Positions 1 through 5,500 are shown, numbered from the stretch's first letter. The stretch is DNA of 6,936 nucleotides from Clostridia bacterium (GCA_017534365.1 JAFWCS010000057.1:1-6936); one strand, 5' to 3'. Translations and numbers: made by a program. Notes: generated by a model not told the origin, from the sequence alone.

Positions 1-1500
1 AAGATCATGGAAAAGGCCAAAACCGTGGACGTTGCGCGCTTTGACGATCCGGAATTCTACACGAAGATGGAAAACGCCAACCGCGAGGCCGGCGGCCGGC
101 CGCTGCAGGTGCTCAGCTCCACGTTTGAGATCCTCTCCGCCGTGATCTCGATCATCAGTTTTATCATCGTGCTGTTTGCTGTGAGCGCCGTCGCGCCATT
201 CATCATCATTCTGGCCGCGCTGCCCGCGACGATCATCAATTTCATTTTCCGGCGCAAGAATACGGATTATATGTTCCGGCGGTCCAAGGAGCGCCGGCAG
301 ATGATGTATTATTCGGATGTGATCGTCGATAAGGATCTGGTCAAGGAAATGCGGATGTTCAATCTGTCCGACACCTTCACCGCGCGCTATCGGCAGGTGT
401 TCGCCGGCTATTTCGCCGGGCTGAAAAAGCTGATCCTGAGCGAGCTGTTCTGGAATATTGCCGCAACGGTCGTCACGACCGTGGTCAACTGCGTTTTCTT
501 TGTGCTCATCGCGCGCGGCGTGGTGGCAGGGGACTACGAGGTCGGCAACTATTCGCTTTATACCGGCGCGCTGACCTCGATCGCTTCCGGCATTGCCGTG
601 CTGATCTCCACGACCGCCACGATTTATGAGGGCACGCTCTTTATCAACAATCTGATCGCGTTCATGAATGAAAAATGTCACGTGGTCGCAACGATCGACC
701 CGCCGCGCCCCGTGCAGCGCCACGCGCCGCACACGATCGAATTCCGCGACGTTTCCTTCCGCTATCCCGGCACGAAGAAGGATGTGCTCAAGCATATTGA
801 TCTGCGCATCGAGGCGGGAGAGACCGTCGTGCTCGTCGGCCTGAACGGCGCGGGCAAAACCACGCTGATCAAGCTCCTGACCCGGCTATATGATCCCACG
901 CAGGGCGTGATCCTGCTCGACGGCCATGATATCCGGGAGTATGACGTGGCAGCGCTTTATGAAATGTTCGGCATCATCTTTCAGGATTTCGGAAAATACG
1001 CCGTTTCCGTGCGCGACAACATTGCGTTCGGCGAAGTGCTCAAGGAGATCGCGCCGGCGCAGATCGCCGACGCCGCGCGGCAGAGCGGCGCGGATGCGTT
1101 CATTGAGAAGCTCGAGCGCGGGTATGACACGCCCCTCATGCGCTATTTTGAAGACAGCGGCGTGGAGCTTTCGATCGGCCAGTGGCAGAAGCTGGCGATT
1201 GCCCGCGCGTTCTACAGCGATTCGGATATCCTGATCCTCGACGAGCCGACGGCCTCGCTCGACCCGCTGGCCGAGCAGGAGATCTATAACCAGTTCGACA
1301 CCCTGCGCAAGGAGAAGACCAGCATCTTCGTTTCGCACCGGCTCTCGAGCGCGACGGTGGCGGATAAGATCGTCGTGCTGGAATACGGCGAGATCGCGGA
1401 GATCGGCGATCACAAGTCGCTGATGGAGAAGCGCGGGAAATATCACGAGCTGTTCAGCGTGCAGGCAAGCCGCTATCAGCAGACGGAGGCGGAAGCATGA
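1..1500 (+). CDS. ABC exporter, fused permease and ATPase (5' end outside window)
   Basis: This is an ABC-type exporter subunit with its membrane domain fused to its ATPase; the substrate cannot be told. The frame is open from base 1, and family half-transporters of about 580-600 residues carry roughly 100 more residues (first two membrane helices) upstream, so the ATG at 7 is probably internal. Counting from that ATG, hydrophobic segments lie near residues 35-80 and 145-215, and the ATPase starts near 245. Seen motifs: Walker A GLNGAGKTT (278-286), Q-loop Q326, signature LSIGQ (388-392, where LSGGQ is usual), Walker B ILILDEP with D412 and E413, and switch H444. The catalytic set is complete, so this half should hydrolyse ATP. 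Such exporters often work as heterodimers with an adjacent partner gene, which would lie upstream. The stop overlaps the next start as ATGA. Family call is firm; substrate unknown. Confidence 0.95.
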   Translation, partial: KIMEKAKTVDVARFDDPEFYTKMENANREAGGRPLQVLSSTFEILSAVISIISFIIVLFAVSAVAPFIIILAALPATIINFIFRRKNTDYMFRRSKERRQMMYYSDVIVDKDLVKEMRMFNLSDTFTARYRQVFAGYFAGLKKLILSELFWNIAATVVTTVVNCVFFVLIARGVVAGDYEVGNYSLYTGALTSIASGIAVLISTTATIYEGTLFINNLIAFMNEKCHVVATIDPPRPVQRHAPHTIEFRDVSFRYPGTKKDVLKHIDLRIEAGETVVLVGLNGAGKTTLIKLLTRLYDPTQGVILLDGHDIREYDVAALYEMFGIIFQDFGKYAVSVRDNIAFGEVLKEIAPAQIADAARQSGADAFIEKLERGYDTPLMRYFEDSGVELSIGQWQKLAIARAFYSDSDILILDEPTASLDPLAEQEIYNQFDTLRKEKTSIFVSHRLSSATVADKIVVLEYGEIAEIGDHKSLMEKRGKYHELFSVQASRYQQTEAEA

Positions 1501-2099
1501 AAAATGGAGGCAAAGCCGTCCTCGGCATCCTGGCCGGCACGGCAGGCTATTTCGCGCTGACGGCGGGGGCTTATCTGCCTTTCGTGGCGCGGGAGGCGCG
1601 AAAGGACTATGACGACGACTGCGATTATCTGCTGATCCTCGGCGGGGATATCCTCGGCGCAGATACGCCCAGTCCCCAGCTGCTTGCGCGCATGGAGCGC
1701 GCGGCGGCGTATCTCCGGGCGCACCCGCAGACGGTCGCCGTGCCCTGCGGCGGCAACTTCCGGCCGGCGCAGCGTGTGAGCGAAGCGGAGATCATCGCGC
1801 GTTTTCTGATCGCGCAGGGGATCGACCCGGCGCGTCTCCTCCCGGAGGATCGCTCGACGACGACCTATGAAAACTTCGAATACGCGCTGCCCCTGATCGC
1901 GCAGTACCGCGCCGAAACCGGCGGGGGAGAGCGGGTCGGCTTTCTGACCAGCAGCTATCACATGCACCGCGCGGGCGTCATTGCGCGCCGCCGCGGCCTG
2001 CCGCAGCCGCTGCGCGTCACCGCCCCGACCCCCGGCGCGGCGTGGAAACGCTTCGTGCGGGAATACTTCGTGGCCTATGAATTGCTATATCATTGGTAA
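1497..2099 (+). CDS. YdcF-like DUF218 membrane-anchored protein
   Basis: A 200-residue protein of the YdcF/SanA (DUF218) family. Residues 7-31 form one hydrophobic N-terminal helix, so it is probably anchored with the domain outside the membrane. Family hallmarks are visible: LLILGGD (45-51), the SEAE motif (95-98), the E117-D-R-S-T-T-T-Y-E-N126 stretch corresponding to the usual E-x-S-x-N-T-x-E-N, and TSSYHMHRA (151-159). The molecular role of the family is poorly defined; it has been linked to envelope functions, and YdcF binds S-adenosylmethionine. The start is supported by GGAGG at 1485-1489, seven bases upstream, and by the ATGA overlap with the ABC gene, which implies co-transcription and coupled translation. 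The protein ends just after the DUF218 domain, with no C-terminal extension. No U-tailed terminator follows it; the palindrome cluster does. Confidence 0.88.
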   Translation: MKNGGKAVLGILAGTAGYFALTAGAYLPFVAREARKDYDDDCDYLLILGGDILGADTPSPQLLARMERAAAYLRAHPQTVAVPCGGNFRPAQRVSEAEIIARFLIAQGIDPARLLPEDRSTTTYENFEYALPLIAQYRAETGGGERVGFLTSSYHMHRAGVIARRRGLPQPLRVTAPTPGAAWKRFVREYFVAYELLYHW

Positions 2100-2121
2100 T
2101 TGCGCAGACTTGAACGGCGGG

Positions 2122-2134
2122 CGATTGGTAATCG
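2122..2134. repeat. Degenerate palindrome copy of the GTAGG-tailed family
   Basis: CGATT at 2122-2126 and AATCG at 2130-2134 form a 5-bp inverted repeat around GGT. The wider text GGGCGATTGGTAATCGGG matches the intact copy at 2318-2340 on its left side, but the right flank has decayed (GGGTCT instead of CCCCTAC). It looks like a worn member of the same family. Confidence 0.5.
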
Positions 2135-2160
2135 GGTCTCCGCTGCCGCGTCTGTCGTTG

Positions 2161-2184
2161 CTTCTGCGGCTTGTGCCGCAGAGG
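2161..2184. repeat. GC-rich hairpin downstream of the ydcF-like gene
   Basis: TCTGCGGC (2163-2170) and GCCGCAGA (2175-2182) pair perfectly around a TTGT loop and extend by a wobble and a C-G pair to about 10 bp. There is no T-run on either side, so it is not a classic intrinsic terminator. It may stabilise the 3' end of the upstream transcript, or simply be part of the composite repeat region. A lone CCCCTAC tail follows at 2205-2211, facing the GTAGGGG of the next element. Confidence 0.5.
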
Positions 2185-2234
2185 TGTCCACCGGCGACTC
2201 GCAACCCCTACGCAGTAGCCAACGGCAACGTACG

Positions 2235-2257
2235 GTAGGGGCGAATATTATTCGCCC
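2235..2257 (+). repeat. Short palindromic element 1 (GTAGG tail on left)
   Basis: GTAGG is followed by the 8-bp inverted repeat GGGCGAAT (2239-2246) / ATTCGCCC (2250-2257) around ATT. The tail overlaps the stem's outer bases. It is near-identical to the element at 2359-2381, differing only in the loop. The opposing CCCCTAC at 2205-2211 suggests it was once half of a tail-to-tail pair. Confidence 0.8.
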
Positions 2258-2268
2258 GCAAAAAAATG

Positions 2269-2295
2269 CCACGGGTTTTCGACGGCACGCCGTGG
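2269..2295. repeat. CCACGG/CCGTGG hairpin between palindromic elements
   Basis: CCACGG (2269-2274) and CCGTGG (2290-2295) are perfect inverted arms around a 15-base loop. The loop and right arm contain CGGCACGC (2283-2290), an 8-mer found again at 2445-2452 and 2486-2493 in the same gene-free stretch. No tail of the GTAGG type is attached. Function unknown. Confidence 0.4.
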
Positions 2296-2317
2296 GTATG
2301 CGCTGCTTTTTGGGAAC

Positions 2318-2340
2318 GGGCGATTGATAATCGCCCCTAC
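2318..2340 (-). repeat. Short palindromic element 2 (CCTAC tail on right)
   Basis: GGGCGATT (2318-2325) and AATCGCCC (2329-2336) form an 8-bp stem around GAT, followed by the CCTAC tail ending at 2340. It is in the reverse orientation to element 3, which begins 18 bases later, giving a tail-to-tail pair. Compared with elements 1 and 3, one stem position is changed on both arms so that pairing is kept. Confidence 0.8.
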
Positions 2341-2358
2341 ATATCAACGACGATGCAG

Positions 2359-2381
2359 GTAGGGGCGAATCGTATTCGCCC
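2359..2381 (+). repeat. Short palindromic element 3 (GTAGG tail on left)
   Basis: The GTAGG tail starts at 2359, and GGGCGAAT (2363-2370) pairs with ATTCGCCC (2374-2381) around CGT. The stem is identical to element 1; only the loop differs (CGT versus ATT). It faces element 2 across the spacer 2341-2358. Confidence 0.8.
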
Positions 2382-2413
2382 GCAAATGATGGTACGGGTT
2401 TCCGGCGTGTAGT

Positions 2414-2437
2414 GTAGGGAACGCATAAATGCGTTCC
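2414..2437 (+). repeat. Short palindromic element 4 (same tail, different stem)
   Basis: The GTAGG tail (2414-2418) is kept, but the stem is GGAACGCAT (2418-2426) / ATGCGTTCC (2429-2437) around AA, unlike elements 1-3. Both arms have changed together. A CCGCGC/GCGCGG inverted repeat (2440-2445, 2451-2456) follows at once and contains another CGGCACGC. Confidence 0.75.
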
Positions 2438-2486
2438 GACCGCGCGGCACGCGCGGCGTTGCTCCGGCGGCTTATGCGGGTTTCGC

Positions 2487-2510
2487 GGCACGCATGAATG
2501 CGCGCCCTAC
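2487..2510 (-). repeat. Short palindromic element 5 (CCTAC tail on right)
   Basis: GGCACGCAT (2487-2495) pairs with ATGCGCGCC (2498-2506) around GA, with one A-C mismatch, and ends in the tail CCCTAC (2505-2510). Its stem core GCAT/ATGC resembles element 4 and its orientation is the reverse. It is the last copy before the promoter of the hydrolase gene. Confidence 0.7.
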
Positions 2511-2531
2511 GGCGGTCAAGTATGATTCATA

Positions 2532-2566
2532 ATTAGCATTTGACATCCCTGTCAATTTGTGCTAAT
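2532..2566. promoter_or_regulatory. Nested inverted repeat over a promoter, candidate operator
   Basis: Two perfect inverted repeats are nested. The outer arms are ATTAGCA (2532-2538) and TGCTAAT (2560-2566). The inner arms are TTGACA (2540-2545) and TGTCAA (2550-2555), around TCCC. The inner left arm is the -35 box and the outer right arm overlaps the -10 box, so a protein bound here would block the promoter. The spacers between arms are unequal (1 and 4 bases), so it is not one simple dyad. Which regulator binds, if any, cannot be told. Confidence 0.5.
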
Positions 2567-2568
2567 AT
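2540..2568 (+). promoter_or_regulatory. Sigma-A-type promoter for the hydrolase operon
   Basis: A perfect -35 box TTGACA (2540-2545) is followed after 17 bases by TAATAT (2563-2568), which matches TATAAT at four of six positions. Transcription should start near 2575, leaving a leader of about 48 bases before the ATG at 2623. The surrounding bases are AT-rich, in contrast to the GC-rich repeats just upstream. Confidence 0.7.
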
Positions 2569-2576
2569 ATTCAAAT

Positions 2577-2591
2577 AAAGCGCTTCGCTTT
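2577..2591 (+). other. Small hairpin at the 5' end of the hydrolase leader
   Basis: AAAGCG (2577-2582) and CGCTTT (2586-2591) pair around CTT, right at the predicted mRNA start. It may protect the 5' end or mark the transcript. It is followed by TTGTTC rather than a T-run, so an attenuator is unlikely. Confidence 0.4.
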
Positions 2592-2622
2592 TGTTCAATT
2601 TGTTGCGGTTGGAGGGGTTTCA

Positions 2623-3795
2623 ATGCCTGGAATCAAAGAGTATATTCAAGCATTCGGCGACGTGCCGTTTGCAAAGCGGCCGTTCGGCGATGCGGATAAT
2701 CTGACGCTCTGTCAGGTGTTCTATATGCCGTTTGAGCAGGTGGTGTCGCCGTCGTTTGACGATGAACCCGTCCCGTATTCGGATGCCTGCTACGGCGTAT
2801 TTGAGAAGCGCGGCTATCATCACTCCCGCCTGGGTCTGATGATTCCGAACGACGCGAGCGTCAACATGATGGCCATGGAGCAGCAGAAGCGGTTCGCGGA
2901 AATGAAGCTCTGGGCCGTGCGCGAGGTCTTTGAGCACGAGCCGGCCGTGCAGTTCGCCGCCGGCACCTTCCTGCTGCCGGACGGCACGGCGGTCATCCTC
3001 TACCGCGGCACGGACGATACGATCATCGGCTGGAAGGAAGATATGGATATCTTCATCAACGGCGCGATCCCGTCTTATCAGCTGGCGCTGGATTATCTCA
3101 ACGACGTCGCCGCCCATACGGATGGCGATCTCATCCTCTGCGGCCATTCCAAAGGCGGCCATCTCGCGCTGTACGCGGCGCTGAAAACGGACCCCGCCGT
3201 CCGCGCCCGTATCCGGTGCGTCTATAACAACGACGGCCCGGGCTACGACGATTATTCGCTCTTTGCGACCGAGGCCTATCGCGCGCTGCTGCCGCGCTAC
3301 CGCCATCTCGTGCCGCATTCCTCGGCGGTCGGCATGGTGCTCTCGCATGACTATGATTTCACCGCCGTCGTCAGCAGTCTGCCCTTCGGTCCGCTGCAGC
3401 ATGACCTCTGCTCCTGGCAGATCGAAAACGGCGAACTGGTCACGCGGGCGGATGTGGACAATCTGGCGAAGATCACGGACGTTGCCTTCAGTGATTTCCT
3501 CGGCAGCTTCAGCGAGGAATCCCGCAAAAACGCCGGTGAGATCGCCGCAACGCTGATCCGCGCGGTCCATATTGATTCGCTGGCCGACACGGCCAGGCAG
3601 CTGCCGCAGGCGGCCAGGCGCTTCGGCGACGGCTGGTTCGGCATTGCCAAGGACGCCCGCAAGCTCTTCTGGAAGACCATTGCGCCGATGCCGAAGATCA
3701 TCGTGAACGCCGCGAAGAATATCAAGGAAGAAACCGTGCCGAACGCAGCGAAGGCGGCGGCCGTCTATCTCGGGAAAGCGGCGGCGACGGTATGA
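2623..3795 (+). CDS. DUF2974 (Mbeg1-like) alpha/beta hydrolase
   Basis: A 390-residue alpha/beta hydrolase of the DUF2974/Mbeg1-like family, related to class-3 lipases; its substrate is not known. The nucleophile elbow is GHSKGG (174-179) with Ser176. NNDGPGY follows, with candidate acid Asp204, and H260 in HDLCSW (260-265) is the likely catalytic His; H242 is an alternative. The preceding strand and YRGTDDTIIGWKEDMD resemble the lipase oxyanion region. After residue 320 the chain becomes Ala/Lys-rich and helical, probably an accessory tail. No signal peptide or membrane helix is seen, so it is probably cytoplasmic. The start is fixed by GGAGG (2611-2615), seven bases upstream. The stop overlaps the next start as ATGA. 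Confidence in the fold is high; the acid and His assignments rest on family pattern. Confidence 0.9.
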   Translation: MPGIKEYIQAFGDVPFAKRPFGDADNLTLCQVFYMPFEQVVSPSFDDEPVPYSDACYGVFEKRGYHHSRLGLMIPNDASVNMMAMEQQKRFAEMKLWAVREVFEHEPAVQFAAGTFLLPDGTAVILYRGTDDTIIGWKEDMDIFINGAIPSYQLALDYLNDVAAHTDGDLILCGHSKGGHLALYAALKTDPAVRARIRCVYNNDGPGYDDYSLFATEAYRALLPRYRHLVPHSSAVGMVLSHDYDFTAVVSSLPFGPLQHDLCSWQIENGELVTRADVDNLAKITDVAFSDFLGSFSEESRKNAGEIAATLIRAVHIDSLADTARQLPQAARRFGDGWFGIAKDARKLFWKTIAPMPKIIVNAAKNIKEETVPNAAKAAAVYLGKAAATV

Positions 3796-4142
3796 CGCAG
3801 CGCGCGGACGTGATCGCCTGCTGCCTGACCTTTCCGCACGCGTATGAGGATTATCCGTTTGACGATCCGAACTGGACGGTCATGCGCCGGCGCGATACAA
3901 AACGCGGCTTCGCCTGGATCTTTGAGCGCGAGGGGCGGATCTGGGTCAATCTCAAGGCGCAGCCGGAGACGGTGCAGTTCTGGATCCGCGTGTTTCCCGC
4001 CTGCCTGCCGGCCTATCACATGAATAAAACGCACTGGTTTTCCGTGATCCTCGACGGCTCCGTGCCGGAGGATCAGCTCGAGCAGATGATTGCCGAGAGC
4101 CACGCCCTGTGCGGCAGGCAGAAAAAGCACAGCGTAAAATAA
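3792..4142 (+). CDS. MmcQ/YjbR family protein
   Basis: A 116-residue protein of the MmcQ/YjbR family, small proteins with a CyaY-like fold often annotated as DNA-binding; the function is not well established. Family landmarks are present: FPHAYEDYPF (14-23), W28, the FAWIF strand (40-44), the VNLKAQPE segment (52-59) with K55, and the hallmark YHMNKTHW (75-82). Length is typical for the family. It overlaps the hydrolase stop by four bases (ATGA) and has only a weak Shine-Dalgarno, so translation is probably coupled to the hydrolase. The last residues (RQKKHS) are basic. A strong hairpin follows directly, so this is the end of a two-gene operon. Confidence 0.9.
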   Translation: MTQRADVIACCLTFPHAYEDYPFDDPNWTVMRRRDTKRGFAWIFEREGRIWVNLKAQPETVQFWIRVFPACLPAYHMNKTHWFSVILDGSVPEDQLEQMIAESHALCGRQKKHSVK

Positions 4143-4145
4143 AGC

Positions 4146-4183
4146 AAGCAGCACCCTGATCGGTTTCGGTCAGGGTGCTGTTT
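4146..4183. terminator. Hairpin terminator between convergent genes
   Basis: CAGCACCCTGA (4149-4159) pairs perfectly with TCAGGGTGCTG (4170-4180); A-T and G-T pairs extend the base and three more pairs close a GTTT loop. The plus-strand tail is TTTCGTGTTGTTT and the minus-strand tail reads CTTGCTTTATTTT, so both are T-rich. It fills the 49-base gap between the stops of the YjbR-like and sialidase-like genes and probably ends both units. Confidence 0.85.
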
Positions 4184-4191
4184 CGTGTTGT

Positions 4192-5262
4192 TTACAGCCG
4201 CCAATGGACGCTGAGCAGCGAGGCGCAGGGGTCGCCCTGATATCTGGCGTAATACACCGTGAACAGGGAGCCGTCCGGCAGCGCGGCCGTTGCCGGGTAG
4301 CCGATGTCGTTGTCGTCACAGGCAGCAAGGAAGAATTCCTCGTCCGAGATTTCTCCCGTCGCGGAGACTCTTCTGCCGTAAATGCCGTAGGGCGGGATGC
4401 GTCGGCCATAGGTCAGCACCGCGCCGTCCGCCGTCCGGCAGAGATGCGGCGGCGAGCCGCAGATCCCGGTCTCCGCCCAGTCCTTCCAGCTGATCCCGCC
4501 GTCCTCTGAAACAGCGCGCAGCATCGTGAAATAGTGATCGTCTGCCGTCAGATGCGTGCGGAACAGCGCGAGGATGCGTCCGTCCGGCAGCTCCGTGCAG
4601 TGGACCTCATACAGCTGGTCAAGCCGGTAGGCGGCAGGGGGCACGCAGTTGCCTTTGAAAGTAAAGGTTTCGCCGCCGTCCTTGCTCGCATAGGCGAAAA
4701 AGCGGTTGGCTTCGTCCGGATTGGTTGAAAACGCCGCCTTGCCGAGATACAGGATCTCTCCGCTGCGCAGCAGGATCGGCCCGTGCGTCGCGTGGACCGG
4801 GATGCGTTTTTCCGGCAGCGTAAAAGCGCCGTAATCCGTCAGCAGGCGATAAAAGGAGCCGCCGACGCGCGCCGCCGCCGGGATCGTATCATACATCTGC
4901 ACGAGGCCGAGGCCGGCCGTGCCGCTGTCCTGCCGGAGCCATTCGGTGAACTCCGTTTCGTAGGTTTCCGCGTGATGCGCGCAGCGCGTGACGAGCATCC
5001 GCCCGCCGCCGAGATACAGGATCCCCGGGTCGCGGTCGTCCAGAAACGAGTCGCAGACCATGCGCGGCAGGTCGAAGCGCACGCCGCCGTCCCGGCTTTT
5101 GAATAAAACGATCTTGCCGAACGGGCACATATGCCCCATGCGCATTCCGGAGCAGACGACGTAGATCGTGCCGTTTTCATCCGCGCAGACGGACGGCCAG
5201 GCGTGATAAGCAAAGAAACTGTCTGTGACGCGCGCAGCGATGCCCTGACGCAGGATCTCCAT
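4192..5262 (-). CDS. Sialidase-fold (BNR/Asp-box) protein, cytoplasmic
   Basis: A 356-residue protein of the sialidase/neuraminidase superfamily, predicted to fold as a beta-propeller. Three Asp-boxes (S-x-D-G-G-x-x-F/W) are seen: SRDGGVRF (56-63), SKDGGETF (193-200) and SEDGGISW (252-259). Other marked segments are YHAWPSV (19-25), DDRDPG (75-80), YEVHCTELPDGR (218-229), GSPPHL (269-274) and DDNDIGYPA (316-324). I could not assign the GH33 arginine triad or the FRIP motif, so glycosidase activity on sialic acid is not shown; it may act on another sugar. The start at 5262 is chosen because GGAGG (5274-5270) sits seven bases upstream and a promoter lies just beyond; a longer frame to 5490 would run through that promoter and a terminator. 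There is no signal peptide. The gene is divergent from the MBL/TIM-barrel gene. Confidence 0.85.
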   Translation of the reverse strand: MEILRQGIAARVTDSFFAYHAWPSVCADENGTIYVVCSGMRMGHMCPFGKIVLFKSRDGGVRFDLPRMVCDSFLDDRDPGILYLGGGRMLVTRCAHHAETYETEFTEWLRQDSGTAGLGLVQMYDTIPAAARVGGSFYRLLTDYGAFTLPEKRIPVHATHGPILLRSGEILYLGKAAFSTNPDEANRFFAYASKDGGETFTFKGNCVPPAAYRLDQLYEVHCTELPDGRILALFRTHLTADDHYFTMLRAVSEDGGISWKDWAETGICGSPPHLCRTADGAVLTYGRRIPPYGIYGRRVSATGEISDEEFFLAACDDNDIGYPATAALPDGSLFTVYYARYQGDPCASLLSVHWRL

Positions 5263-5278
5263 AATACCGCCTCCATGT

Positions 5279-5294
5279 CCCGGCTGCAGCCGGG
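5279..5294. promoter_or_regulatory. Perfect 16-bp palindrome in the sialidase leader
   Basis: CCCGGCTGCAGCCGGG is a perfect dyad between the minus-strand promoter and the Shine-Dalgarno (5274-5270), only four bases from the latter. As DNA it could be an operator. As RNA it gives six G-C/C-G pairs with a UGCA loop next to the ribosome site. The core GGCTGCAGC recurs at 5438-5446, upstream of the opposite promoter. Confidence 0.5.
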
Positions 5295-5321
5295 GTACAT
5301 ATATGAATTGATTCTTATAAT

Positions 5322-5350
5322 ATAATACAGGATTCGCTGTGCTTTTGCAA
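5322..5350 (-). promoter_or_regulatory. Sigma-A-type promoter for the sialidase-like gene
   Basis: Read on the minus strand: -35 TTGCAA (5350-5345), a 17-base spacer, then -10 TATTAT (5327-5322). Transcription should begin near 5315, giving a leader of about 53 bases that contains the 16-bp palindrome. The region is AT-rich against a GC-rich background. Confidence 0.65.
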
Positions 5351-5359
5351 GCGTAAAAC
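5345..5359. promoter_or_regulatory. Partial cre-like site on the sialidase -35 box
   Basis: TTGCAAGCGTAAAAC fits the Bacillus cre consensus WTGNAANCGNWNNCW at all but the last two positions. It covers the -35 box of the minus-strand promoter. A fully matching site lies in the opposite promoter (5479-5493), which raises its credibility; alone it would be weak. Confidence 0.35.
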
Positions 5360-5370
5360 GCGATCGCGGC

Positions 5371-5408
5371 ATAAAAAAGCAACGGATGACCGAGATCACC
5401 CGTTGCTT
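5371..5408 (-). terminator. Intrinsic terminator facing the minus strand, no obvious gene
   Basis: AAGCAACGG (5377-5385) pairs with CCGTTGCTT (5400-5408); after one A-C mismatch three more pairs close a 6-base loop (5390-5395). On the minus strand the stem is followed directly by a run of T (5378-5373). On the plus strand it is followed by GCGTTAAGG, with no T-run. It therefore stops transcription coming leftward from about 5410-5530, where no minus-strand gene is recognisable. Confidence 0.75.
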
Positions 5409-5471
5409 GCGTTAAGGTTTCAGATGATCTGCGGAAGGGCTGCAGCATGCATTCTTTCTTTTCTGCAAGGC

Positions 5472-5500
5472 TTGAAAAATGCAAACGCATCCTTTATAAT
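5472..5500 (+). promoter_or_regulatory. Strong sigma-A-type promoter for the MBL/TIM-barrel gene
   Basis: TTGAAA (5472-5477), a 17-base spacer and a perfect TATAAT (5495-5500). Transcription should begin near 5507, leaving a leader of about 25 bases. The spacer holds a full cre consensus match, so the promoter is probably subject to catabolite control. Confidence 0.8.
5479..5493 (+). promoter_or_regulatory. cre-like operator inside the promoter spacer
   Basis: ATGCAAACGCATCCT matches the Bacillus cre consensus WTGNAANCGNWNNCW at every position and lies between the -35 and -10 boxes, where bound CcpA would repress. The presence of CcpA in this organism is inferred from its likely Clostridia origin, not seen here. 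Another LacI-family regulator could also use such a CG-centred site. Confidence 0.5.

Noticed and set aside
886..1446. A 186-codon minus-strand frame inside the ABC gene
   Set aside because: It lies wholly antisense to the ATPase domain, whose motifs are all intact. No ribosome site or family motif is seen.
2161..2184. Intrinsic terminator for the ABC/ydcF-like operon
   Set aside because: The hairpin is strong, but no T-run follows on the plus strand.
2090..2491. Overlapping small open frames on both strands of the repeat stretch
   Set aside because: They read through the palindromes in several frames, have no good ribosome sites and look like low-complexity shadows of the repeats.
2118..2510. 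CRISPR array
   Set aside because: The repeats are palindromes in both orientations with irregular spacing and varied stems. There are no uniform spacers and no cas genes.
2533..2565. CIRCE (HrcA) operator, because of TTAGCA and TGCTAA arms
   Set aside because: CIRCE is TTAGCACTC-N9-GAGTGCTAA. Here the arms match only six bases and lie 21 bases apart instead of 15, and the downstream genes are not chaperones.
5263..5490. N-terminal extension of the sialidase-like frame to an ATG at 5490
   Set aside because: It would run through an intrinsic terminator, the promoter and the Shine-Dalgarno. The ATG at 5262 has GGAGG at ideal spacing.
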